Positions 42,204 through 53,592 of a DNA stretch of 64,000 nt are shown here, one piece after another. Source of the stretch: Athripsodes cinereus (lineage: Eukaryota; Arthropoda; Insecta; Trichoptera; Leptoceridae); NCBI GenBank assembly GCA_947579605.1, contig OX388320.1, positions 1,426,001-1,490,000 of the forward strand. The letters are read 5' to 3'. The notes beneath the pieces were generated by a model. That model was not told the origin of the DNA and made no database searches. It saw only the letters and a list, made by a program, of their open reading frames with translations. Positions within the stretch are counted from its first letter, which is position 1. Each line of letters begins with the position of its first letter. Both the position numbers and the translations under genes were made by a program.

Positions 42204-44595
42204 TGGTTGAACTACGCTAAATAAAGTATCTACATTCGTTGTCAACGGTTGAACTATGCTTAATATTGTATCTACACATCTACAGTGGTGGTGAATGATT
42301 GAACTACGCTAAATAAAGTATCTACAGTCGTTGTCAATGGTTGAACTATGCTAAATATTGTATCTACACATCTACAGTCGTGGTGACTGATTGAACTACG
42401 CTAAATAAAGTATCTACAGTCATTGTCAATGGTTGTACTATGCTTAATATTGTATCTACACATCTACAGTCGTGGTGACTGATTGAACTACGCTAAATAA
42501 AGTATCTACAGTCGTTGTCAATGGTTGAACTATGCTTAATATTGTATCTACACATCTACAGTGGTGGTGAATGATTGAACTACGCTAAATAAAGTATCTA
42601 CATTCGTTGTCAACGGTTGAACTATGCTTAATATTGTATCTACACATCTACAGTGGTGGTGAATGATTGAACTACGCTAAATAAAGTATCTACAGTCATT
42701 GTCAATGGTTGTACTATGCTTAATATTGTATCTACACATCTACAGTCGTGGTGACTGATTGAACTACGCTAAATAAAGTATCTACAGTCGTTGTCAATGG
42801 TTGAACTATGCTTAATATTGTATCTACACATCTACAGTGGTGGTGAATGATTGAACTACGCTAAATAAAGTATCTACATTCGTTGTCAACGGTTGAACTA
42901 TGCTTAATATTGTATCTACACATCTACAGTGGTGGTGAATGATTGAACTACGCTAAATAAAGTATCTACAGTCGTTGTCAATGGTTGAACTATGCTTAAT
43001 ATTGTATCTACACATCTACAGTCGTGGTGACTGATTGAACTACGCTAAATAAAGTAGCTACAGTCATTGTCAACGGTTGAACTATGCTTAATATTGTATC
43101 TACACATCTACAGTGGTGGTGAATGATTGAACTACGCTAAATAAAGTATCTACAGTCGTTGTCAATGGTTGAACTATGCTAAATATTGTATCTACACATC
43201 TACAGTCGTGGTGACTGATTGAACTACGCTAAATAAAGTATCTACAGTCATTGTCAATGGTTGTACTATGCTTAATATTGTATCTACACATCTACAGTCG
43301 TGGTGACTGATTGAACTACGCTAAATAAAGTATCTACAGTCGTTGTCAATGGTTGAACTATGCTTAATATTGTATCTACACATCTACAGTGGTGGTGAAT
43401 GATTGAACTACGCTAAATAAAGTATCTACATTCGTTGTCAACGGTTGAACTATGCTTAATATTGTATCTACACATCTACAGTGGTGGTGAATGATTGAAC
43501 TACGCTAAATAAAGTATCTACAGTCGTTGTCAATGGTTGAACTATGCTTAATATTGTATCTACACATCTACAGTCGTGGTGACTGATTGAACTACGCTAA
43601 ATAAAGTATCTACAGTCATTGTCAACGGTTGAACTATGCTTAATATTGTATCTACACATCTACAGTGGTGGTGAATGATTGAACTACGCTAAATAAAGTA
43701 TCTACAGTCGTTGTCAATGGTTGAACTATGCTAAATATTGTATCTACACATCTACAGTCGTGGTGACTGATTGAACTACGCTAAATAAAGTATCTACAGT
43801 CATTGTCAATGGTTGAACTATGCTTAATATTGTATCTACACATCTACAGTCGTGGTGACTGATTGAACTACGCTAAATAAAGTATCTACAGTCGTTGTCA
43901 ATGGTTCAACTATGCTTAATATTGTATCTACACATCTACAGTCGTGGTGACTGATTGAACTACGCTAAATAAAGTATCTACAGTCATTGTCAATGGTTGA
44001 ACTATGCTTAATAAAGTATCTACAGTCGTTGTCAATGGTTGAACTATGCTTAATATTGTATCTACACATCTACAGTCGTGGTGAATGATTGAACTACGCT
44101 ATATAAAGTATCTACATTCATTGTCAATGGTTGAACTATGCTTAATATTGTATCTACACATCTACAGTCGTGGTGAATGATTGAACTACGCTAAATAAAG
44201 TATCTACAGTCATTGTCAACGGTTGAACTACGCTAAATATAGTATTACAGTCACTGTCAATGTTTGAACTAGGCTAAAATATAGTATGTAAATTCGTTGT
44301 CAATAATTAAACTATGCTAAATAAAGTATATACAGTCATTGTCAACGGTTGAACTACGCTAAATATAGTATTACAGTCACTGTCAATGTTTGAACTAGGC
44401 TAAAATATAGTATGTAAATTCGTTGTCAATAATTAAACTATGCTAAATAAAGTATCTACAGTCATTGTCAACGGTTGAACTACGCTAAATATAGTATTAC
44501 AGTCACTGTCAATGTTTGAACTAGGCTAAAATATAGTATGTAAATTCGTTGTCAATAATTAAACTATGCTAAATAAAGTATATACAGTCATTCTC
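42204..44595 (+). repeat. Satellite array, 42-bp monomer with higher-order repeats
   Basis: Most of the array has a 92-bp period made of a 42-bp unit (TTGAACTACGCTAAATAAAG...) and a related 50-bp unit (TTGAACTATGCTTAATATTG...). Variant bases (ATTCGTTGTCAACGG, GTCATTGTCAATGGTTGTA, GTGGTGGTGAATGA) recur in a fixed order over six 92-mers, a 552-bp unit (compare about 43040-43590 with 43592-44140). From 44206 the array changes to three copies of a 126-bp unit, exactly three 42-bp monomers. No ORF runs through it. Confidence 0.95.
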
Positions 44596-45512
44596 GCAAG
44601 GATAATACATATTTAGACTTGGCTAAATATACCTGTTGAAAGTTAGTCCCGATTTAATAAAGAACCTTGCCGACTCGGGTTAAATATTAACTTCTTCCGA
44701 GTATACATATATGTACTTTTAATTATTTAAGTATGAAATAAAATAAATAAACGAATAAACTACTTAACCAGAACATGCAATTTTGGCGGTAATAATAACA
44801 AAATTATATGCAAAATAACAATATTATAAATTAACGTAATTTCAATACACAATAACTGTTATTACGAAAGCTCATTTTACTGTAGGAAACATTAAAAAAA
44901 CAGGTGTAGAATAGTATTGCTTGTAAATAATAATTATTATTTGCTTTACTTAAGTTGTACGTAATTTCGATGCACACTTAGTTAAATAATTATGAAAATC
45001 ATTAATTACGGTAATTTACCGCACGTGAGATGATCGTGCACGTGAAATATAAGGCGTACGTTGCCATAAGATTACTCAAATAATATTAAGTGGATAGATA
45101 CCAAAAATGAAATTGTTGCTTTAAAAAAGCTCACTTGTGCCTTTGGCATTTATTTTACCAAATTTGTATATCTTCTCAGTGCCATTTGTAAGGCTGAGAA
45201 TAAACGATAATTCCATTCAATTGTTTGTCCATCTAGTTTTCTTTTGGAAGCCAACATTGGTAACACAAGATATCTTCAATATTTAGAATTATTTTTTCCT
45301 AACCTGCTGTAATGATGTACGTAGATAATATACAACTATATCATCACTATATTCCATATTCCATAGTTGGTTCGCTAGCAGATGTTATAAACAAACATTT
45401 TTTCCGTATGCTCCACGAAACAACGGCTACAAGTATTAATAAAAACATTCCTCTTTATCAAATATATGAAACCAAAAGGAATGTGTTGCAATTATGAAGG
45501 TTTGTCTGCCCA
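44596..45512. other. No recognisable feature
   Basis: AT-rich. The 61-codon frame at 45312-45497 has no recognised similarity. Confidence 0.4.
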
Positions 45513-45605
45513 CCTAGACAAATTGAACTTTTCGGCAATGTACCATTGATGGTACATTGTCGAAAAGTTCGTTTATAGTCGATTGCCAAATGCAATTTGT
45601 CTAGG
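45513..45605. repeat. Nested hairpin (MITE-like)
   Basis: Inner arms 45525-45546 and 45549-45570 (GAACTTTTCGGCAATGTACC...) match with one mismatch around TG. Outer arms CCTAGACAAATTG (45513-45525) and CAATTTGTCTAGG (45593-45605) are perfect. Insert about 93 bp; no clear TSD. Confidence 0.8.
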
Positions 45606-45703
45606 GCTGTATCATTTTTTTTATCTTTTACTGAGATCCTAGATAAGATTTCACCAACTCCACACACCATAATAATAAGATAAGTAAATAAATAAAAATA
45701 TTA

Positions 45704-45886
45704 TTTAAAAAAAAAAAAAGATATACTTATCTGGGTTTTGTTATAAACCCAAATAAAATCTTATACACCTTTCACAGTAAGCTAAAAGCTTGTGTCGTGA
45801 AAGTGGAGTTTGCCGGCACCTGGGATCAAATCACGGACCCCCTGTTCACGAGGCTGAGACTCTACCTCCAGGCTACTGACGATTTC
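45704..45886 (-). repeat. SINE H copy with 10-bp TSD
   Basis: Minus-strand SINE H: head GTCAGTAGCCTGGAGGTAGA, decayed B box (GTGATTTGATCCC), body to AACCCAGATAAGTATATC and an A/T tail. AAAAATATTA at 45694-45703 recurs at 45887-45896. Confidence 0.85.
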
Positions 45887-45896
45887 AAAAATATTA

Positions 45897-46785
45897 CATT
45901 TGTATAAGGTAATTCCTATTGACATGGTAATATTTTTAGATACTGATGTTCTTCTGGGATTACAACGTCTCCATCAGCAGAGTCGAAACGTTAAGACTAA
46001 GGAGGAAGACCAACTAGACGTGGTAAACCTAGATGATCCTCACCATCTACATATAAAGAAGACCACGAAATCCTACAATAGCTAATATCAAAATATTTGT
46101 ACACATAAGCTTTCCAGAATGCTACGTTAACATGAATACGTTCTGAGCACTTTGATATTGAGATTGGTCCTGAGGAATACTATTTAATATTACGACATAA
46201 ACGAAAGTGTACTTTTGAAAAAAAAACTTTGCCGTGATGAAATTAAATACTTACATCTATTTATTTCATTCACAACGTACATTTATTTAACTAAAACTCA
46301 TAATTTTTTATCAATTCTTTTTAAATGTACAATGCAATACATGTAATTGAATACAACGGTATCACTGTTAATAATTTCTATATCAGGTACCTACACTTAA
46401 AAAGCAAATAAAAGTTTTGATATTCATAGTCTAATGCTGTTTCCAATATTAATTACATACTTTATGCAGAATGTCAGAGTAACATTTGATTACATTTGTA
46501 GAACGGAAGTTTAAATAAACAATTTACTGTATATTAATATTGTGTAATAGTGTAATCTGATAAATAATAATTATGTAATAACCAATTGAGTGAGTTATTG
46601 GTACTGCAGGTCAATATAGTTGTACATGATACAATATTAACACTTGATAATTTGATTGTATGGAGTAACCAATAACACAGTACATTCATAAAAACCTTTA
46701 GAAACATAATCAGTGAACTAGTTTTTCTAATATAAAAATAGCTTTTACACTTTTTAAAATAGAATAATTTATTTTATATTAGTTT
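45897..46785. other. No recognisable feature
   Basis: AT-rich. The 61-codon frame at 45900-46085 is unassigned; it has some Asp/His-rich sequence but no known motif. Confidence 0.4.
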
Positions 46786-46925
46786 GGGTTAGTTTGAAGA
46801 CATCGCGCATTTGTACTTTAAACCCGTCCTCTATATACTAGTATATTAAATAGCTATTATGCATGTACTTTTTAATAAGTATATTTTTTTGTAATCCATG
46901 TACAGTAAACAATAATAATATGTCA
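46786..46925 (+). repeat. LINE 3' tail, family F
   Basis: GGGTTAGTTTGAAGACATCG, AAACCCGTCCTCTATATACT, GTAATCCATGTACAGTAAAC then an AATAATA tail. It shows the F sequence uninterrupted across the point where A inserted at 41932/42068. Confidence 0.65.
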
Positions 46926-47129
46926 TTTATATAGCACCCTGATCCATAATTATAATAATAATTAAAAATTACCTTCAGAAAGATAAAATATGAATAATAC
47001 AATGTAGGTATTCGATGTAAACAATTTTAATAATAACTTTACAGCTTTTGTCAAAAATTACAAATAAAATAAGAGATGTATCGTGTGAAAAAAATGAATA
47101 AATAAATATAAATTAATTAATATTCTAGA
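46926..47129. other. No recognisable feature
   Basis: AT-rich spacer. Confidence 0.35.
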
Positions 47130-47140
47130 ATAAATATTAT

Positions 47141-47250
47141 CATCATCATCATCATCATCTCGGGAGCACAGGGCAGAAACCAGCCTCCTCCATTCAGAGC
47201 GTCTCTGTGCCAATTGCGTCACCTCTTTCCACGACATTCCTTGCGCTCTG
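47141..47250 (-). mobile_element. RTE-like LINE (family A), 110 bp, 11-bp TSD
   Basis: (CAT)n then CTCGGGAGCACAGGGCAGAA, ACCAGCCTCCTCCATTCAGA, GTGCCAATTGCGTCACCTCT, CCACGACATTCCTTGCGCTC. ATAAATATTAT at 47130-47140 recurs at 47251-47261. Confidence 0.9.
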
Positions 47251-47344
47251 ATAAATATTATAGCTTCGAATTAAATTGGTAGAAAATATTGTTTGTAATA
47301 TTTTGACTATTAGGAGCTATAACACCAAAAAAATGAGATGATGT

Positions 47345-47587
47345 ACTACTACTACTACTATACCATCACGGCATATCCCACAAGTGGGGTAAACAGCAGA
47401 CCAGCTGCAAATAATAAACATGCAAGCTGTCCTCTTCGTTCCAATATAAATCAAGACATTCAGGATGGGTAGCAAACCTCATCGCCGAGTTTAAGGTGTC
47501 AAATGTCTTAATTTAACACCTTCCCTTTACAGAACCACTTTACAGAGACCAATTCTTGACCGGTTGCTTCACGGGATAAAGTTGATA
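47345..47587 (-). repeat. SINE-like family C, full-length reference copy, 9-bp TSD
   Basis: Reads on the minus strand from TATCAACTTTATCCCGTGAA through CCGGTCAAGAATTGGTCTCT, AAACTCGGCGATGAGGTTTG, CTACCCATCCTGAATGTCTT, CAGCTTGCATG, CAGCTGGTCTGCTG and CCCACTTGTGGGATATGCCG to TGATGGTATAG(TAG)n. AGATGATGT at 47336-47344 recurs at 47588-47596, so 243 bp is a full insertion unit. The head has weak A-box-like (CCGTGAAGCAACCGG) similarity to pol III promoters. Confidence 0.9.
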
Positions 47588-47596
47588 AGATGATGT

Positions 47597-48540
47597 TGTT
47601 CTTCTAAATAGAAAAAGATTATTCCCAGTTTGTATTTCTACAAACAAGAAATCATCGTATACTCTCTGTCATCTCCACAAAGTATACCTACCTATGGAAT
47701 AAGCAGATGATTGATAGAAAATGTTAATCAGAACAGCCTAGAACCTACTAGACAAAGTGTAGATACCTACTTATTTGTAAGCATACTTAAGTTGCATAAC
47801 GTTAACGGTAGTATTTCATACAAACTTATATGAAAACTTATTCTTTTGAATATTATTACCTCAGTACTATTTCAATTTAAATACATCGGTACTGCCAAAG
47901 CAAGTACGAACAATTTCTTACTTACACAACAACAAAAAACTTGAACAATTAAGGATATAATATTGTTTTTCATATAATTATCGCTATTATAAAAATACTA
48001 GGTAACATTGTTTTTAAATTGTTTCGAGATTATAATATAATACAAGGCATGCAATTATATACACATTGAGTATTGTGAAATTATAAGGTTTAATTTATTA
48101 TTATTATGTGCAAATTTCTATGTACTTAAGTTTTATATTAAAATTCTTTTTTCCTATTATGTAATAATCATACTTGTTTCTTTGCAATGAGAGTGTTATT
48201 CAATTTTCTTTTTCCTCTTTCTTTACTAATTATTTTGTGCCTATAATCAAAACTTTAATTATTATGCTAGTGTGTAATTTGAGTAACACGTATCTAGATA
48301 CGTAGTTAAATCTGAGCTTTGAAATTCGATTTGTCAATAAGATCAATGTAGAAGTATTATGTATGGCCTAAAATTGAAAATAAATACATTACATTACTCT
48401 ATATTTACTTCTGTTTCGCATTATTTTATTTTTGACTGCTTTTTTGGCTTTATATTAATTAATTACTCTTTACATAACTTATTATTTTATATTTGACTTG
48501 TGATTTCTGATTATCGTGTATGTTTGTATTTGTTGTCTAT
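47597..48540. other. No recognisable feature
   Basis: AT-rich, no repeat or gene assigned. Confidence 0.4.
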
Positions 48541-48612
48541 TATTCTGATGTTTGTAAACATGTAAAAGGCTCACGCCGTATATTGATGTAAAATAAAATA
48601 AATAAATAAATT
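48541..48612 (+). repeat. LINE 3' tail, family R
   Basis: AACATGTAAAAGGCTCACGC, CGTATATTGATGTAAAATAA then (AAAT)n. A related stretch lies at 2704-2727 (CATGTAAAAGGCGAAAGCCG). Confidence 0.55.
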
Positions 48613-48619
48613 ATACAAC

Positions 48620-48700
48620 TTGAATTAATCGATAACGTTTGTCACCAATCCTGATTTCCTATTTTTTGGCAAACATGGAGAGGACAGTTTGTATGTTTAT
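48620..48700 (+). repeat. Family C middle fragment
   Basis: TAATCGATAACGTTTGTCAC, CAATCCTGATTTCCTATTTT and ATGGAGAGGACAGTTTGTAT follow C order. Confidence 0.6.
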
Positions 48701-48734
48701 TGGCTTATTTATTTATTCATTAAATAAACGACTA

Positions 48735-48865
48735 ATTTATTTATTTATTATTTATTTTATTCTCCACTGTACATTGGCTACAATATTACAAAATAAAACA
48801 GTGCCATATAAATATTAGTTATATACAATTCAATGTACAGAGGGCGAGTTTACTTCCAACTTACT
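48735..48865 (-). repeat. LINE 3' tail, family F
   Basis: (TTTATT)n, then CTCCACTGTACATTGGCTAC, TACAATTCAATGTACAGAGG and GCGAGTTTACTTCCAACTTA, the inverse of the F tail. Confidence 0.7.
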
Positions 48866-48948
48866 AATGTCTTTCTACAAAAAAAAATACAAATTTATTC
48901 CAAACAAATATACATTTCACACCTAATTGAATTTCATATTTCATATAA

Positions 48949-49155
48949 CAGAGGCCTGAGTCAATAACAGATTTTCACGTTACGGTTTCGTTCCGTTAGC
49001 GTTCAAATGCAGACGATGTTGCGCCAAAGTGTTAATTTTTGTAACTATTGTGTATCTTAGCAACGAAATTGACACTTGCTTGCAACTTTGTCTATACTCG
49101 AACGTTAACGGAACGAAAACGTAACGTGAAAATGTGTTATTGATTCAGACCTCTG
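48949..49155. mobile_element. Hairpin MITE family I, copy 3 (207 bp)
   Basis: Starts CAGAGGCCTGAGTCAATAAC and ends TTATTGATTCAGACCTCTG. It is more diverged in the arms (GTTTCGTTCCGTT against AACGGAACGAAAAC), yet arm changes are partly compensated and the loop is almost unchanged. Confidence 0.85.
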
Positions 49156-49899
49156 GTGTGCTGGTTACCCCATTTGGCTGGAAAAAGAGAATTATGATGC
49201 GTAACTCAATGACATCCAGAACTAGCACGAGACCACTAGTGACGAAGGTGTGATCTAAAGGAGGTCAAGACCTTACTTGGTTGTAGAGCCATTCACGATA
49301 ACGACATACCTAGTGATTTCCTGAATAAAGCTTCTTCTACTTCTTTTCACACCAAATCAGTTTCACCAAAGTTGGTGATCATTGAGACTCCTCTTTTTCC
49401 TAGGCCAATTTTTTTTCCAATCCTCGAATATAATGTTTCCAGTCGAGGATGTTCTTAAACAATGACGTCTGCTTTTCTACTAATATCTTAGTAACTAGTT
49501 TTATGATAAATCAAACACGTGGATGGGCTCTTATCAAAAATAAATAAATTACCTGCGTGACAGCAAAAAAATGATTGGAGCTAAATTGGTAAGAATAACA
49601 GTATTGTTAAGCTATGATAAAACTCTGTTATTCCAATATCAACGCTATTTTCTCAGCAAACTGTTTTCACTATAGCTGTTGGAAATAAAATAAAACATTT
49701 ATATAAAAAATAACAACTAACAGCTGATATCTTTCTTAAAATTTTTGTTTTTGTACGGAAATTGGATGTCTAGAAAGTTTTTCAGAAGCTTAATCGAAAG
49801 TACGGGGAGGGTATAACTAAATTTAATATTAAATTATATGTATTCCGTATCTTATTACTTGTTTTCTACAAATTATGAGATAACCAGTAGAGTTATAAG
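49156..49899. other. No firm feature
   Basis: GTGCTGGTTACCCCATTTGG at 49157-49176 recalls the C tail. The segment GGTTGTAGAGCCATTCACGA to CCTGAATAAAGC (49279-49330) looks like an old retroposon end. Not assignable. Confidence 0.35.
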
Positions 49900-50310
49900 T
49901 TCTGGCGAATGGATCAGATGGAAATGGAACAGCTCTTTGAAAATGATAATATGGATGTGCGGGGTCACAAGCCTTGATAAGATTCGAATTCATACATTCG
50001 TGGGAGTCTGGTTGTGTGGTATATCTCGGCTAAAATACAAGAGATAAATAAATTGCGTGGTATGGCCATGTGGCCAGGAGACCACCTGATTATTTAGGCA
50101 ATAAAGCTCAATGTATCGAGGTTACCGGCAAGAGATCAAGAGGAAGGCCAAAGAGCAGATGGCGTGAAGTAGCGAGACATAAACTGCGATGTTTTCTATG
50201 AGAATGCGCTCGACAGAACCAAGTGTCGGAATAAAAAAAGATTGGCAGACCCCACCACCATGTGGGACCAATAATTGCCCAAGGAGAAGAAAAACGAGAT
50301 AATCAGTAGA
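49900..50310 (+). pseudogene. RTE-like LINE ORF2 C-terminal remnant
   Basis: Across frames the + strand reads IIWMCGVTSLDKIRIHTF, then INKLRGMAMWPG, then RYGHVARRPPDYLGNKAQ, VTGKRSRGRPKSRWREVARH and NKKRLADPTTMWDQ. This is the MCGVTRLD-x-IRN...LRWYGHV-x-RR...GRPK-x-RW...LTRKADP order of RTE-like ORF2 ends. Frameshifts and stops make it dead. It is a different family from A and B. Confidence 0.65.
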
Positions 50311-50346
50311 ATCCACGAGTATAATTAATTATATGCCACTATCAAC

Positions 50347-50555
50347 TGTGCGAATCTTGAATCTTGTATCATGGGTACTAACATGACGATATACATACGA
50401 ATTCATACAGGGCATATAAAACATAAAGATATAACACCCAGACACATGACAATTTGAAAAAGGTCATTCTTCATTTTGCCCTGGCCGGGAATTGAACCCG
50501 GTACATCATGATTCAAAGGCAAGAGCGTTAACTCCGCACCACTCCAGCCGCCTGT
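50347..50555 (-). repeat. SINE E, full-length minus copy
   Basis: TCTTGTATCATGGGTACTAA, CAGGGCATATAAAACATAAA, TCATTCTTCATTTTGCCCTG, GCCGGGAATTGAACCCGGTA (B box inverse), GTTAACTCCGCACCACTCCA (A box inverse). Tail bases missing. Confidence 0.85.
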
Positions 50556-50734
50556 TCGCAAATTTGCTCTGGAAATATCTATAGTCCAGTGCCCATACTC
50601 AATGATGACTGATTATAGAAGCATTGCCCTCTCATCCGCAAGACTTCGGATGTCCTGGAAGTTCCTTTTTTACAGTACACTGTTCTTATTACAACAAATT
50701 TAGAAAGTCGAACTCAACAAGACTTACTACTACG

Positions 50735-50960
50735 ACACCATTACAACATATCTCACATATCTCACACCTGATATGGACAGCAGACAAACTGCATGTAATA
50801 AACATGCAAGCCGTCCTCTCTGTGCCAACACAAATAAGAACTTTCTGGATGGTCGACAAACCTCATCACTGAATTTTAGATGTAAAATTTACAATTTCGA
50901 ACAACTACATTTCCAAGATATTCGAAAACTTCCTGAAAAGAGTAGGTTACCAAACAAAAG
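50735..50960 (-). repeat. Family C, minus copy, near full length
   Basis: CTACTACGACACCATTACAA, GGACAGCAGACAAACTGCAT, AACATGCAAGCCGTCCTCTC, ATGGTCGACAAACCTCATCA, CTGAATTTTAGATGTAAAAT and TTCGAAAACTTCCTGAAAAG. ORFs at 50624-51006 are shadows. Confidence 0.8.
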
Positions 50961-52190
50961 AAAAACTAAATTAAAAAATTGTAATCAAAAGGTGTTAGTA
51001 ATATAAAGCTTTCTTTCAATTTATTAGATAACACCCTGTTAAATAACCAAAATTACATTCATTAGATGCAAATGAAGAGATATATTTTATCTGACTGTGG
51101 CCGTTTTGTAAAAAGAAAAGTAGGTACATGAATAAATTTAAGAGCTTAAGTTAAGCAATCTGCTCGCGATCACCCGACAAGCCATTCCAATGAAACCTGT
51201 TACAAATACACAAGCTTTAATCTCACACCATTTACATTAAAAACGTTGAAACTTTATTGGAGCTTAACGGAATAGTAATTGGATCATTTCGATTTGAATG
51301 AAAAAATACTGCTTGAGATCAAGGACGTCTAACTTTAGTTTAAGCTCCGTCATTATTGTGTTTAGCGACGGAGTAGATTTTTCATGATAAATATGCAAAT
51401 GAAAGAGAATCATAACCGATGATCTATTTTATGACGGTCTAACAGAATAAGCATAAAACAAATTACAAAGGATACAACTATAAAATATTGAAACACTTAT
51501 CAGATATTGAAAAGTTAAATTAAAGGAAGTCAATAAAATAAGATTAGATTTCCTACATTTATTGATGTTATAACCTAACAAAATATTCAAACACAATCTC
51601 AAGTTAGTAAATAGTTTCTAATTTAAATCCATATTTCAGATACTCGAGTAGATAATTATAAACTATATTCGTAATAATATTACATAATTATCATTTCGTA
51701 GGTAGGTACTGGTACAAATAAAACAAAAGGTAATCGATAAAGGGATGATTAATGACGTTTATTTGAACTTTGGGAGGTTTAATTTTAATCTTTTTCTTTG
51801 TTAGAAAACTGTTGATGTATGAAAATTGCAATTCATTTGTGAGATAACGAATAACTTTCTTTACTATGAGGGATCGAAGTACCTATTGAATGAAGTATCT
51901 TGTTATATAAACCTTTACTGATATTGTGAAATTTTCATTACGTTCAAATATTTTATGTAAAAAAAAAATGTACCTACCTATTTTATAACTGTTTATTTTG
52001 TAGAACTCCATAATTTAATGTAAATAGAATTAGTTAGATTTTGATTCATAATTTAATGTTAAATTGTTTGAAAAAGACATAACATGACTAAATTTTTATT
52101 TTTGTACATAGTAAAATAATGCTACAATTTTTTTTGTTTTTATTTACATTAAAAAAATTATTGTTTTTTTTTACAATATTAGAAATTAAA
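50961..52190. other. No recognisable feature
   Basis: AT-rich, no gene or repeat recognised. Confidence 0.4.
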
Positions 52191-52194
52191 TAGT

Positions 52195-52376
52195 CGTAAC
52201 ACAACATGTTCTATTGCGCCGATCGGTGCCGGTAGACGCCGGCAAAGTGCATCGCCGATCGTCGTTCCTGCTTTTACTACGTGCATGTTCATTGAAATGC
52301 ATGTAACCATTCTCGGCGCCGGTAGACGCAGGCATCGGAAAGCAGGTGACCTGCTTTCTTTGTGTCTGCACCCCAA
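52195..52376. repeat. GC-rich island with repeated GCCGGTAGACGC
   Basis: GTGCCGGTAGACGCCGGCAA (52227-52246) and GCGCCGGTAGACGCAGGCAT (52316-52335) are partial direct repeats. CGATCGGTG...GCCGATCG and AAAGCAGGTGACCTGCTTT (52339-52357) are palindromic. Two overlapping minus ORFs (61 and 65 codons) cover it, in different frames. Base composition is unlike its surroundings, but no family is recognised. Confidence 0.5.
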
Positions 52377-52460
52377 TATAGATTATAAATCGTGCAATAA
52401 GCGTCTTTCTACTTGTCAGGTTATTATCAATCTCATCTCTCTCACGATTTATAATCTATA
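52377..52460. repeat. 18-nt perfect inverted repeat
   Basis: TATAGATTATAAATCGTG (52377-52394) and CACGATTTATAATCTATA (52443-52460) with a 48-nt loop. It directly adjoins the GC-rich island. Confidence 0.85.
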
Positions 52461-53592
52461 GTAGAAAGAAACACTTGTTTCAATTTACAATAGAATTCTA
52501 CTTCTTGTGCACCAACACAATAAGTAAAAATATAAATTAATCATCACTGATAAAAAAAGAAAGAACACTCGTTCGTTCCACGTGTCTTTTAATGAGTGTT
52601 GTTTCAAAGAGTGGTCGTCTTAAAATCAAGTATTTTGACAAAATGAATTGAAGTAGAGCTTGAATGTGGAGTATAGGAAAATAGTTTTAATAATTTTTAC
52701 TGTTTGATATCATTATTGTTACTACTTGCTAAGCGTGACTGATGTTGCATGGCGAACTCTTATCTTCGTCTTGTGCGTCCTGTCTCCTTTGGTAGAGGGT
52801 AGTATTGGTTGGCATATACCGTACGAGAGGAAAGTATGTTTCCACATCACCTCATTATTCAGCGACTCCAGGGCTCACTATCTGAAAACCCAAATGTTTC
52901 TGGACACTTTATCTTTGCTATCTGAATCAATTGTGTACCTACCTTATTTGGCTAAAATTTGTTAAATCTTCGTTTAAATCTTGTGTTTTTTTTTAGAATT
53001 TATTTTTTAAACCTGTCACACAAATGCTACATATGTGTATTTTATATATTTTTGCCAAAAGGATTAATTATAACCTATTTTTTCTTACATGAGGCGGATT
53101 ACATCAGTCCGTCTTTCAAGACGCCCATAAGGTAAAGAACTGCCTGAAATTTCGGCTAAACAGGAGTCCTCGACTTCTGAGATATCCTAGTGCGTGTAGA
53201 GATTCTTTCAACAATTTGTACCTAAGTAATTTAATTTGACTCCAGAGATATCAGGTGTAATGAGGGATGAGGCCCTTTTGAATATTCTGTATTATAAAAA
53301 TTTATTCGTAAAATAAATTTCCCAAAGTATAATAATTCACCATATTTTCTGAGAGATATGTTTCTTGATTATGTATTCCAGAGAATAAATAAATAACATT
53401 ATGTAAATATTTCTTTAGTAGATACGTCTAATGATACAAGAGTAAATATCTCATAAGGTAGGTAACAAATTTAGGCGGAAGTAAAATTAGCCTATGGATA
53501 AATCGAAATGTTATTTATGGTAAAAAAAAAAATACAGAAAATATAATATCGATAATTTATTTGTGCGTTTGAAGTTACTTAACATAACATAA
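52461..53592. other. No recognisable feature
   Basis: AT-rich. The 79-codon frame at 52726-52965 starts with a hydrophobic segment (WRTLIFVLCVLSPLVEGSI), but there is no supporting promoter, splice or family evidence. Confidence 0.35.

Noticed and set aside
42204..44595. CRISPR-like regular spacing
   Set aside because: The units are contiguous and related over their whole length, with no unique spacers. It is a eukaryotic satellite.
45900..46085. 61-codon ORF with LDDPHHLHIKK
   Set aside because: I tried to relate it to LINE ends (GRP-x-x-W patterns in another frame) but the match was too weak.
52726..52965. 79-codon ORF with a hydrophobic start
   Set aside because: It might be read as a signal-peptide protein, but there is no promoter, splice, polyA or family support, and the rest of the frame is not protein-like.
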